From Pelargonium cotyledonis (lineage: Eukaryota > Streptophyta > Magnoliopsida > Geraniales > Geraniaceae): 28,366 bases of DNA. Below, one piece after another: positions 15,009-28,366 of this stretch. Position 1 is the stretch's first letter. Each line of letters opens with the position of its first letter. Below the pieces are notes generated by a model that made no database searches, was not told the DNA's origin, and saw nothing but the letters and a program-made list of their open reading frames with translations. The stretch is from contig JAYMTA010000459.1 in assembly GCA_036897625.1 (NCBI GenBank), positions 1 through 28,366 on the forward strand, in the 5' to 3' direction. Made by a program: the position numbers and the translations under genes.

Positions 15009-15038
15009 ATTAAGACCGAAAGTCTTCAGGGTCTTAAT
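15009..15038 (+). promoter_or_regulatory. Perfect 9-bp hairpin in the SKIP35 leader
   Basis: ATTAAGACC (15009-15017) and GGTCTTAAT (15030-15038) are exact inverted complements around a 12-nt loop. The hairpin begins four bases after the proposed leader splice acceptor and ends 27 nt before an upstream ORF. It could influence splicing or scanning, or it could be chance. Confidence 0.4.
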
Positions 15039-15064
15039 ACTGCGCCCTTGAGTTTAGTTCTTGT

Positions 15065-15097
15065 ATGATGCATCCTCGCAATCTTCGGGAGAATTAG
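15065..15097 (+). CDS. Upstream ORF in the SKIP35 leader, 10 codons
   Basis: ATG ATG begins a 10-codon frame (MMHPRNLREN) that ends in TAG at 15097, 60 nt before the SKIP35 ATG at 15158. It lies in the part of the leader that should be retained after splicing. A short upstream ORF of this kind often lowers translation of the main frame; here that is only inferred. Confidence 0.4.
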   Translation: MMHPRNLREN

Positions 15098-15157
15098 TTT
15101 TTGCTTAATTAAGGGTTTTCAACTATCCGAAAAGTGAGAAGTTGTTTGTGGAAGAGA

Positions 15158-18100
15158 ATGGAAAAGGAGGCGGTACCTGTCAACGAGATTGATGGCTTGC
15201 ATCTGGCTAATGAGATGAACCCAGAAGATTCTCTATGTGTGGAAATGGAATCGGATGAAAATGGAACCGAGAGTGCTTTGGTTGAACTTCATGGGTTTAG
15301 CTCGGAAAAAGGTGAGGGGAGTAATGTGGTGTTCTCAAGAGAAACACCTCTTATTAGGAAGGAGTCGAGAATATCGGGTGGTTGTAGTTGTAGTGTGAAG
15401 AAACATAAATCCCGGGTTCTTGAACCGGATTCCGAGCTCTCAGAAGAGAAGATTGGGCAAGAGAAGAAACTGAGTAGGCAGGATAGGATTGAGTTGGGTC
15501 GACTGTTTCAGGGTGCAGTGAGTTCCCATGATTGGGAACTTGCTGAGAGTTTGATATTGTTGGCGGATCCGCAGACACTTAATGATGCATTGTGCATTAC
15601 ATTGGACTCGATCTGGTTCTTGAGCACACAACAAGAACTTCATGGAATAACCGGATTGATTAGAAAAATCATTGCAAATGGAGCTTACGACTTCACAAGA
15701 GCTGCTCTTAGGACTTCGTTCCTTGCTTCATGTGTCTCTGCTTGCCAGAGCCGAACAATGAGTCTTGCCGATACAGTGACTGTGATGGCCCAAAGGTAAA
15801 GATTACGTTCCTAATTTGGGTGAATAATTATTTTTAGGGCAAAACACAAACAAGTATATTGTACTTAGTCTCATTTGCTTATAATTACCTACATTTTTTT
15901 CGCGACAACTGACTCCATGTACCCTCAATTTTTTCATTCAATTTGTTAGATTTAGCTGAATTTTTTTGCTCTGAATATGCGTTTGGCACAAGATCTTTCA
16001 TTTTTTGTTTTCAAAATACTCATTAAACTCTTACTATCACCATTAGTTTCACATAGCCAGAATGACAAATTAAAAGTATTGTGAGCTGTCATGGAAAAAG
16101 TACAGGGAGCTATATGCAAATGGAGGCAATTATAGACTAATTATGGGCTTCTATCTTTGATGCTTGTGGGAGTTTATAGCTTTGTCTCATCTTCACTCTT
16201 ACATGTAAAGGACCTAACGTCTGGTCCATACTAATAAGTTACTAACATATGAATTGCTATCCTTGATGAAAGCAACTGAGAGAAGTGAGAGGAATAAAAA
16301 GCAACTGAAACCGACTTGTACAGAAATGGGCATAAATCTGGAAGAGAGTTTTTTAGTGGAATTTTACGTTCTCTTGGTTTACCATTCTGTTAAATGAACA
16401 ACTTTTAGCAGCTTCCATTTTTCTTCCTCTCCCACAAAACTTACAATGTATAGAATGTAAACTGCTTCCTTTTTCTTTCTATCAAAAGTTCATTCCTGTC
16501 AATTGGATAGAGGTGGCAATTTGGACCCAAACCCACTGGCACTTAAAATCCGTCCCGCATTCTTGTCGGTTTACGTCACTTATAATAGACTGGATGTATT
16601 TTTGGATCGGCCGGCTCTACCACTAGATAGTGTAATTTTTTTAAGCAACTGCTGGAAGGACATTAAAAAATTATTTATGGGATTCATGCTTAATGCTGTA
16701 TTGGATTCATATAGCATGCAGTTGATTTGCTGTTCTGTTTCATATATACTTGTTAATCAGGTTGCATGAGCGACTTCAGGAATGCAACGGGGATGAAGTC
16801 TTGAAAGCAGAAGCTGGTGCCAAAGTTCAGAAGTTCACTGAATGGGCTCTAAAATGTATCGGCTTCCATTCTCGTTGCCAGGGGAACAGGGACCAAGTGA
16901 GTCACAGTTCGGCTGTTGAGATCCAACTCCAGTTATCAGCATTCAAGACCTTTTTAGATCTTGCCGGCAACCACCTCACCGGGAAGGACTTCACAGAGGC
17001 TTTTGATGCAGCTTGCTTCCCCCTTACTCTCTTCTCAAGCTCATTTGATCCAGGTTGGGCATCGGGTATTTCAGCAACTGCAATTCAAGGGCTGCTTGGT
17101 ATGTTGGTGGAAGGAGGTGCTGACAACGTCAATCAGTGTTTCCTTGAAGCTTCACGTTTTGGGAGTACAGAACTTGTGCGCATTTTGTTGCAGGTAATGT
17201 TGATTATATTGTTCCATTTTGATGCACTGATTCAGAAATTGTTGCCTTATTGGATTTTGGTAATGTATTGGATGTTTTACCAATATATGTAAATGTTAAA
17301 GTTACTCATTGTGGCATTAAGTGCAGTAGTACTATCAGCTTATTTGCCAGTTCATGTCATTCATGTTTCTTACACGGCTTTCTATGCTATCTGATGTGTT
17401 GTATACACCATGGCTCTTTGGTGGCTTACTGTTCTATTTCCTGAGTTTGTTCTAATTTTGTGGCCGTGTTTTCTCTCAATGTCCTGTCCCATCGGTATAA
17501 AATTGTTATATTAATTGCTCGTTCATCTTGTAAGCTATTTTTGCCTGTTTCACAAGTAAAAATCTTTTTGTTTGTTCTGTCAAGGAAGTGGTGGGTGCTT
17601 TCAAAGATGGTTTATGCTTGAAATGTTGTTTGTGACATTTTTTTCCCCACTTATCTTTGTCTGACAATCTGTGATTTTTGCGTAGATTGCTCAAAGGAAC
17701 AGCTTGGATGTCGATGTCGACCTAGCTTTAGGCTTTGCTTCACACTATTGCAAGATTGGCACGATGGAGTGTCTAGTGGAAGAGGGCAATGCCATGGCTT
17801 TCTTGGGTCCTTTGATGAGGGCCGCTGAGAGGGGTTGCATGCAAGTCGTCCAGTGGTTTGTGAAAAGGGGTTGTCGGGATATGGAGCTCTGCCTCGCATT
17901 GACCGCAGCCACATCCAGCAGCCAAGTTGATGTCGCCGCCTATCTCCTTCCTCACGTCCCTCAACACGTCATCGCAGCTCTCAGCATAGAAATTCTCAAA
18001 GCTGCCGGTGAAAGAAGTTGCGGGTCTCTTGATGGTGTTGGGTTTCTCCTCCGTTCTGATTTCCTAGGCGATCCCGCTGCCACCTACGCTGTTGCAGATA

Positions 18101-18483
18101 ACATTGCTAGATCCGATGATCACACCATTGCTCCCGAGCTAAGGGCTTTCCTCCACGAGCACTGGTCAGAGGCAGCTTTCTCGGACGGGATCAGGCAAGG
18201 AGAAGAACATTACATGAACTTAGTACGAATCCTGAAATGGGGTGGATCTCCGATTTGCTTGCGCGATCTTCCCGCCCCGTTGAGAGTGGCGATCGGGTAC
18301 TTGCCATTGTATAGGGAGTGTGTCGAAGTGGGCGGGTGCTTGTTACCTCAAAGGCTGAGAGGTCAGCTCGTTGAAGCTGTTAGAAGGCTCGGAAGCGAGG
18401 CATTGGAGGACGCGAGCCAGGGCAGAGAGCTGTTGGCGGTTTTGGAGCATCATCTTCCTCCATTTTTGCTTCGCGCAGCCTAA
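15158..18483 (+). CDS. SKIP35: Ankyrin repeat protein SKIP35 (SKP1-interacting partner 35), 3 coding exons
   Basis: Coding exons 15158-15795, 16761-17193 and 17686-18483 join in phase to give 622 aa, about the family length. The start is ATG 15158 (MEKEAVPVNEIDG), as in relatives; the in-frame codons upstream lack an ATG. The N-terminal ~110 residues are variable and acidic, with a Cys-rich SGGCSCSVKKHKSR. From LSRQDRIELGRLFQGAVSSH the sequence is the highly conserved SKIP35 core (ADPQTLNDALCITLDSIWFL, AALRTSFLASCVSACQSRTM, EWALKCIGFHSRCQGNRDQV). Degenerate ankyrin-type helices then lead into a long C-terminal exon (GLLGMLVEGGADNVNQCFLE, LVRILLQIAQRNSLDVDVDL). SKIP35 was found in Arabidopsis as a partner of the SCF subunit SKP1/ASK1, so a role near the ubiquitin ligase is known of the family but the biochemical function is not. 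No frame breaks or odd residues are seen. Polyadenylation may use AATAAG near 18570. Confidence 0.93.
16505..16570 (+). repeat. hAT-like terminal fragment in SKIP35 intron
   Basis: The phrase 'gatagaggtggcaatttgga' followed by 'cccaaacccactggc' is typical of the ends of plant hAT-family non-autonomous elements. No second terminus or 8-bp target duplication was found, so this is a fragment inside the 965-bp intron 15796-16760. The rest of that intron is unremarkable T-rich sequence. Confidence 0.3.
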
Positions 18484-19968
18484 ATGAGGTCTTGCCTGCA
18501 CTTTTTTTCCACTTTTTCCCGAATTATGTGCCTCGTTTTCCCTCTATGTGATGTATGTTTATGCCATAGATAATAAGAACAAATGAGTTGGGGTTAAGGT
18601 GACAGCTTAATTAGGGTTTGTTTTGTCGAACCAGGATCGTTTTCGATGATGATGATGATGGTGTCCATCTTACTCTTATAATGTAAGACAGAATGTGATG
18701 GGTATATGTATATTGGGTTGTAGCTTCTTTGTTGATCAAAATGCTTAAATGTTGGAGAAATGAAACATGTTTTGTTGGGCACTGTAGATTGGTCAAGAAA
18801 GGTGGTTTTGGTTCATCAATCTTGACATCCATGGAAGTAACTTGCATATGCAATTGCATTCCTGATAGAATCTCAATGAGTTGAAGGTGACTAAGAATCT
18901 TGCACCTATTGCTGGTGTTTCGGGTTTTGGGCCATGTTCGGGTTGAAAAAACTTGACTTGAATCCAATTTGACTTCTGATTGGGTTTCGGGTTTGTGAAA
19001 ATATGGCAAATCGTGGGGGTCTGACCGGACCTGAGAGTTGACTGAGCCTATTGTACACAACTCGATTTCGCAAAAATGTTGATTAAGTTTTGTGTGTCCT
19101 GACTCTACACTCAAAACTTGGAGTTCATTGCATTCCTAAATGAGTTGAATGTAACCGGTAATTCGGGTTTTGGGCTGTTTTTCGTAGTTCGGGTTGGAAA
19201 GACCTGACCCAAGTCCAATATGAAAAGGTTAGGGTTTTGGATTGGATTTTAGGCTTTACTCTGAAAAAATGTGAAACGAATTTTGAGTGAAGTTTCGGTA
19301 TCAAATTTTCAGCTAGACTTGCGTGTACGAAAGGGTTTTTTTTTGTTGCATGTTTAGAGATGATATAAAGAAAAAGCAAGGAAAGAATTCAAAATTTTCT
19401 TGAATATTGAAAGAAGTATAGAATTTGGTGGTCGGATGCCCCATAGAAAATTGATCAAGACAATTTTATGCGATTACCCATAATAATAATATCGGGTCCT
19501 ACAAGTTTAAGTCCAAATTGCCGGCTCTACTAAATACTCGCGATGGACTAAATTGATTCAATTCAAAGTTGAGAAACTAATTTGGCCCAATTTAAATAGT
19601 ACAATGGCCATTTCGGTAATTTACCCTAAACATATATCATCCAAATCTCACATGCTTTCTATATTCTTCTGCTGAGGGAACAAATGAACAGAAACAATAG
19701 AAAAAATTCCCAAAGAAAAAAATACATAAGTAGGTGCCAAGCCAACTTCAAAAAATACACCTAAACTATCATCGACCAATCTAGAAAATTACCGAACTAT
19801 TTGGCAAACATCACAATTCTTGTGGGGGCAAAAAAATAAATTGAACAAATAATAGGGACAAATTTCCGAATTTTAGAGTGCGAAAATGAAATTTTAAAAA
19901 AATGTTAGGTATATTACATCAGTCTCTGAATATGATGTGCCTAAAAAGAAAAACTCACCAAAATGCTC
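18484..19968. repeat. Convergent spacer with an internally duplicated ~275-bp block
   Basis: This spacer lies between the 3' ends of SKIP35 (plus) and the OB-fold gene (minus). A block starting 'attgcattcctgatagaatc' at 18853 recurs in decayed form at about 19127. Both copies have 'aatgagttga', then 'ttcgggttttgggc', 'gttcgggttgaaaaaacttg' versus 'gttcgggttggaaagacctg', 'aatccaatttga' and 'gggtttcgggttt'. The period is about 274 bp and the region spans about 18840-19340. A GAT trinucleotide run sits at 18645-18660. No gene is recognised. Confidence 0.5.
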
Positions 19969-22751
19969 TCAGGATATATTTGCATTCTTTAGAGAACTGG
20001 ACACCACAATTCCTGCAGATGTTCGCATTGAATGTGACCCCAACATCGCGTTGCAGGAATCATCGGTTTTAAGACTAGGCTGCACCTCCTCCCATATCCT
20101 TTTTTTGTTAACCTGCAGATTATCGTAACAGTAAATGCATGTTCAAAACTTGCACCAAGTATTCGGTACTGATCTCCAAAGAAACTAAAGCTCGCAATTT
20201 GGGACATTACACATGGCTCAACACGAACACGACATGGTTTAAGCTTGTTTGGGCTCAATAATAGTGTTGTTCGTGTTGGACAAATGAATCACGCACAACA
20301 CATTTACACTATTAATACTATTTAATGATAGTGTAGGCTAATCACTTGATTTCTTCTGTTATCTCATATCTGTCTCTCATCTTTAATGTTTTCATCTCAT
20401 CTCATCTCATCTCTCACTGAATGCCGTGCATCGTCATGATCCATTGCGCCTGGTAAGAGAGTTAAAACAGAGAAGGGGAGCAGCGTCCGTTTCTACTCAC
20501 TTCATCTCTCGTTTGAGGCAAACCCGACATGAATCCAACACGGCAACACAATCATTAATCGTATCATGATTATGTTCAATATTGGACCACTATTAATAAA
20601 CATGTTCAGCTACTTAGAACATTGGAGTGTATCCAGACGAGAGAGAGAGAGTTGTCTTTGTGTGTGTGTTTTTTTTCCTTGTATCGCCACTAATTCATTT
20701 TTATACCATTTTGAGATTGTTGATTGGTAAGTAGTTGAGTGAACTTAACATAATATGCGGGCTGAACATGGTATAAACTATAAAGTACATTTTTTTCAGA
20801 GTTTAAGTGAGCAGATCAAATTTGGTGCACAGCTTTAAAAGGAGTTCCGACTTATGCATGTCTTGATAATATTCTTACTGCAAATGAATGTGTAAAGCTG
20901 CAAGGGGGATTCATAAATTCTCACCCTTTGCCGTAAAACTAAGGATTCTTCAAGAGCTAAAGGAGAAGACAAAATGGGCCATCAGCCTGTCATGTTTCTT
21001 AGAATATATAAACTCCCTATGAAAGTGCCATACCTAAACTCACATATACCTATGCTACCTCTGAAAATGCTGACTCTATTCATGAGTTCTCAAATGAAGA
21101 GACGATATCTCCAACATTGAACATTGTAAGATGACAAAAAAACACTAGATAAAACTAACTATTTTGGGGTAAACAATCAAGTGAACATCTAGAGCTGCCA
21201 TGCATACTAACAAAAAGAATCAACGATATCAATGATCAGATTTTTATGACATAATGCCAACTTTATGTCAATTGGAAGGCTAAAACTAAAGTTCTTCAAA
21301 GTATGGAATTATTACCTGGTTGGGTGTAGCTGCGGCCGGCTGGGTTTCTTTGTCATCTTCCGAGCCAAACCATATTCTTTCACCAGGGAGTGAACCCTCG
21401 GGAGGCACAAGAAGCTCAACATTCTCATGTGATGCATCAGAAGCACACAAAAGCATTCCACAAGACTTAACACCACGCAAGTTCCTTGGCTTCAGATTAG
21501 CAAGAACAACTACTGTTTTATCCTACAGGTGCAAACAAATGTATCAAAAACACTCTAACTTAAATATGAACTATTAAATCCAGATGTTAGCGCAACGCTG
21601 AGGGAAGAGGAGGATAAAGTTATATTATATTATAATAGAAATAAAACTACCATCAAGTACCCAACTATCACTATCAAGAAACAAAATGCCAGTGTCAGTA
21701 TTAAGAGCAACCACATATATCACTTGCTCTTTCATTGTGAACTGATTCTATTGTTCTTCTCCTTCAGCATAGTGCTACACTTGGATCTTGGAAAAGGTTA
21801 TACGAACTAAATCTCTTCAAGTAAGGAACTTTACCTTCAATTTTCAAAAGTTGGAGTTATAAATGGTTCCCCAACTATAAGTACATCATATTGAGATCTA
21901 CCAACTATTTTTCATACCACCTTTGATCCTTGTGAAAGATAGTAATTTTTTATCTCATTGTTAAACACAAGCGCACGCAAAATGAGCTTGGTATCATTGT
22001 TAAACACATGCGCACATACACACGAAATGAGCTTGGCATCATTGTTAAACACATGCGCGCATACACACAAAATGAGCTTGGTATCATTGTTAAACACAAG
22101 CGTGCACACACACAAAATGCATTAGATTTATCTAAAGCCAGTTCAATATGAAATGAAACATGCATGGCATTATCTTTACACACACATACCAAAACCCCAG
22201 TCCTGCATCTACATCCAATATCCAATTATAGCAGAATTCATCAAATCTAGGTCTCACCAAATGAAAATTGCTTGTAATTTTCGTTATACCTGAAGGTAGT
22301 CAAGAGGAACGTACTTAACGAGGCCACTGCAGATGATTCTAGGCTCTTCCTCACCCACATCCACTTCCTCCACATACAGAGAATCGGCCTCTTCATGTCT
22401 CCATGCCTTGACAATGCGACCAACCCTAATGTCCAGCATCTCCGCCGCTTCCTTCAACTTCTGAGCCGCATCCTCCACAGATAACGGAGCTGATACATCA
22501 CCTGAAGCTGCAGCCTCCGGTGGAGGCGGAGACGAAACCTCTGCCTCCGTGGAAGCAGTGCAGAAGGACGGACCGAGCCGGAACACGCCGGCTCTCTCCG
22601 ATTTTGTAGTGCTGGAGATGCGTAGGTGTGAAATCGACCGAGCTACCGGAACAAACGAAGTACGGCGGCGATCGGCGACGCTGCGGCAGAAGGAGACGAA
22701 GATTGCGCCGCCTTTGACGGCGGTAGCTTTGGCGGTTGTTGACCAAACCAT
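19969..22751 (-). CDS. Organelle-targeted tRNA-binding OB-fold protein (EMAPII/Trbp111-like), 3 exons
   Basis: Exons (minus): 22751-22290, 21522-21316 and 20112-19969. All phases are 0, giving 270 aa, close to the Arabidopsis plastid-type OB-fold protein. Residues 1 to about 75 are rich in Ser, Arg and Thr with few acids, as in a plastid or mitochondrial transit peptide. A Pro/Ala linker ([14 protein letters not shown]) follows. The rest is the tRNA-binding domain found at the end of MetRS, Arc1p and AIMP1/[52 protein letters not shown], then [34 protein letters not shown] and PGERI. Such domains bind the outside corner of tRNA and help aminoacyl-tRNA synthetases. The last exon ([20 protein letters not shown] to a TGA at 19969) matches the family's C-terminal dimer-type tail. 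No damage is seen. The start is the first ATG, in a GC-richer first exon. Confidence 0.9.
20113..21315 (-). other. Intron 2 of the OB-fold gene, with simple repeats and a possible MITE
   Basis: This 1.2-kb intron contains 'cacgaacacgacatggttta' (about 20222) and 'gttgttcgtgttggacaaat' (about 20266), resembling 'CACGAACACGAC' ends of small DNA transposons. It also has a (TCATC)n run at about 20391-20413, a (GA)n run at 20638-20652 and a (TG)n tract near 20660-20670. No gene is seen inside it. Confidence 0.4.
21955..22120 (-). repeat. Minisatellite in OB-fold gene intron 1, about 3.8 copies of 39-45 bp
   Basis: Units start 'tcattgttaaacacatgcgc' at 21955, 21994, 22039 and 22084, each continuing with 'acatacacacaaaatgagct' and 'tggta'. 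Unit lengths are 39, 45, 45 and a partial 37 bp. Identity between units 2 and 3 is very high, so the array is probably young or unstable. Confidence 0.85.
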
Positions 22752-23981
22752 GGCTACTGATTATTTTTTCCGATTGAGAGATAATGGTATTGGTGGGTAC
22801 TGTGAAGCCTATATCTTATCCAGTAGTTTTATCCTCCTCAAACCCGAGATGTTGATATTCAATTTCTATTTTAAAAGAGTACCGAGATCTCGGGTTCGAG
22901 TCTGAGATTGTACGTTTGTTTATAAAAGATAAAAATGTTAAAGAGTGAATATTAGTTTTCAATGTGAGTGAGGCTGACAATGAAAAAGTATTCTGATGAA
23001 TAATAATCATGTTGGCGTTTTCAACCCGATTCGTCTAAACTCGAGTTTAATAAGGTTTGATCCGAATAATCAACATTGAATTGATTTGATAATATAATTA
23101 AGGCGCCAACGTTTAATAAACACTCGTGGTTATTTTTGTATTCACTCATTGGAGAGATAACTTGTGTATTAAGATTTACTGGCCATTTAAGAAATTGTAT
23201 GACAAGGGTCGAGTCCCAAGCTATGAAATTTAGATTTAAAAGTGATTCTAAAAAGAGGACGAGGAGATGAAATATCTTAATATATTAAAAACGTGTTAAT
23301 CATAAATTAAACTAAACAAGAAAGTATGATTTGGGTCAACCTTGATCGTGGAAGGGAAGCCACACCACACCTATGAGAAGGCTCAAGCTCAATCCCGTGT
23401 GTCATTTAACCTAACGCCTATAACTACCTTCGATTGTCCACCGCCGCGATTGTACGCCACTTGTTGTTGTCGAGTCACCCCTCCATGTGTCCCTGGCCAT
23501 CACACACGCTTGAATGAATTGCTTCGCCTCCACGAGACAAGTAGGCTCGCCAGTCGCCATACTTACGAGCCATTCAGGGTCCAAATGGCTTAGTCATCCC
23601 CCCTCCTCGTATAAGACTTAGTCATGATTCACTCATTTTTGAAACACTAATAGTTTAAGCAAATTGAAAACAAACACTTATTTTAAGACGAGGTGTGAAG
23701 TATTATTTGTATGAGTGAATTAACGTAAGACTTGTTAATATAAAAGAATACAACAAAATGCTTCACATGGAAACAATGGTGAAAAACTATTAGTCACATA
23801 CATGACTTGATTTAGGGTCACCATTCTCCTTCTCACAAAAGAAGATGGTTATGGTGTTTGAGCAAAATTACATAATGTGACATCGAAAATGACCCAAATC
23901 AGAGCCCTATTATTATTATTCCAATGAAACAACAATACAAAAAATATGAACCTTTTGGCTTTGTTGTTGCGTTTTAGGGTT
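22752..23981. other. Intergenic region with SINE-like and unexplained sequence
   Basis: The region separates the 5' end of the OB-fold gene from the 3' end of the UGPase-like gene. Near 22885-22902, 'ctcgggttcgagtctgag' contains a good RNA polymerase III B box (GGTTCGAGTCT), as in tRNA-derived SINEs. A second, weaker B-box-like 'agggtcgagtcccaagct' lies at 23205. 'ttcaacccgattcgtctaaa' (23020) looks transposon-derived. A more GC-rich stretch at about 23340-23600 with an 83-codon open frame matches nothing I recognise. Confidence 0.4.
22840..22960 (+). repeat. Possible SINE fragment (B box present, A box not found)
   Basis: 'gagtaccgagatctcgggtt' running into 'cgagtctgag' carries a match to the tRNA-type B box and resembles the promoter part of plant SINEs. 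I could not find a convincing A box 30-40 bp upstream, a poly-A/T tail or a target duplication, so it would be a truncated copy. Confidence 0.25.

Positions 23982-28366
<4,385 letters not shown>

Noticed and set aside
21955-22120. Regular repeats as a CRISPR-like array
   Set aside because: Units abut without unique spacers and lie in a plant intron; it is a minisatellite.
23342-23593. 83-codon open frame as a Cys-rich secreted peptide gene
   Set aside because: There is no signal peptide, no regular Cys spacing and no promoter or splice evidence; kept only as an unexplained island.

Overview
The window is nuclear DNA of a flowering plant, most likely a eudicot. It is AT-rich, with short exons, GT-AG introns, long AT-rich introns and decayed transposon debris. 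Five protein-coding genes can be assembled from exons whose splice phases agree. No rRNA, tRNA, CRISPR array or bacterial-type operon was seen.

Layout from left to right: 1-1910 is repeat-rich intergenic DNA with a Helitron-type 3' end, a decayed repeat family and an LTR-like scrap. 1911-5885 (minus) is a seven-exon, divergent squalene epoxidase (SQE) paralog whose C-terminus runs into a repeat. 5886-6851 is a divergent promoter region. 6852-11225 (plus) is a nine-exon TPX2-like microtubule/mitosis gene with six KEN boxes and two near-perfect mitotic MSA elements. 11226-14259 is gene-free and repeat-derived. About 14260-18483 (plus) is the ankyrin-type protein SKIP35, with a leader intron, a leader hairpin and an upstream ORF. 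18484-19968 is a convergent intergenic spacer with a duplicated block. 19969-22751 (minus) is an organelle-targeted EMAPII/Trbp111-type tRNA-binding OB-fold protein. 22752-23981 is intergenic. 23982 to beyond 28366 (minus) is the C-terminal 294 residues of a divergent UDP-glucose pyrophosphorylase (UGPase) paralog, whose 5' end lies outside the window.

The five genes do not form an obvious pathway or cluster: sterol/triterpene oxidation, spindle regulation, SCF-associated ankyrin protein, organellar tRNA binding and UDP-glucose synthesis. Two are enzyme paralogs that keep a full-length reading frame but have changed at family-invariant positions. The UGPase-like protein lacks the lysines reported as functionally important in potato UGPase. 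The SQE-like protein has altered conserved motifs and a repeat-derived tail. A second theme is intron growth by imperfect tandem duplication: in three genes the duplicated unit includes an exon edge or splice site. I found no convincing undescribed multi-gene system; the diverged enzymes and the splice-site duplications are the best leads.
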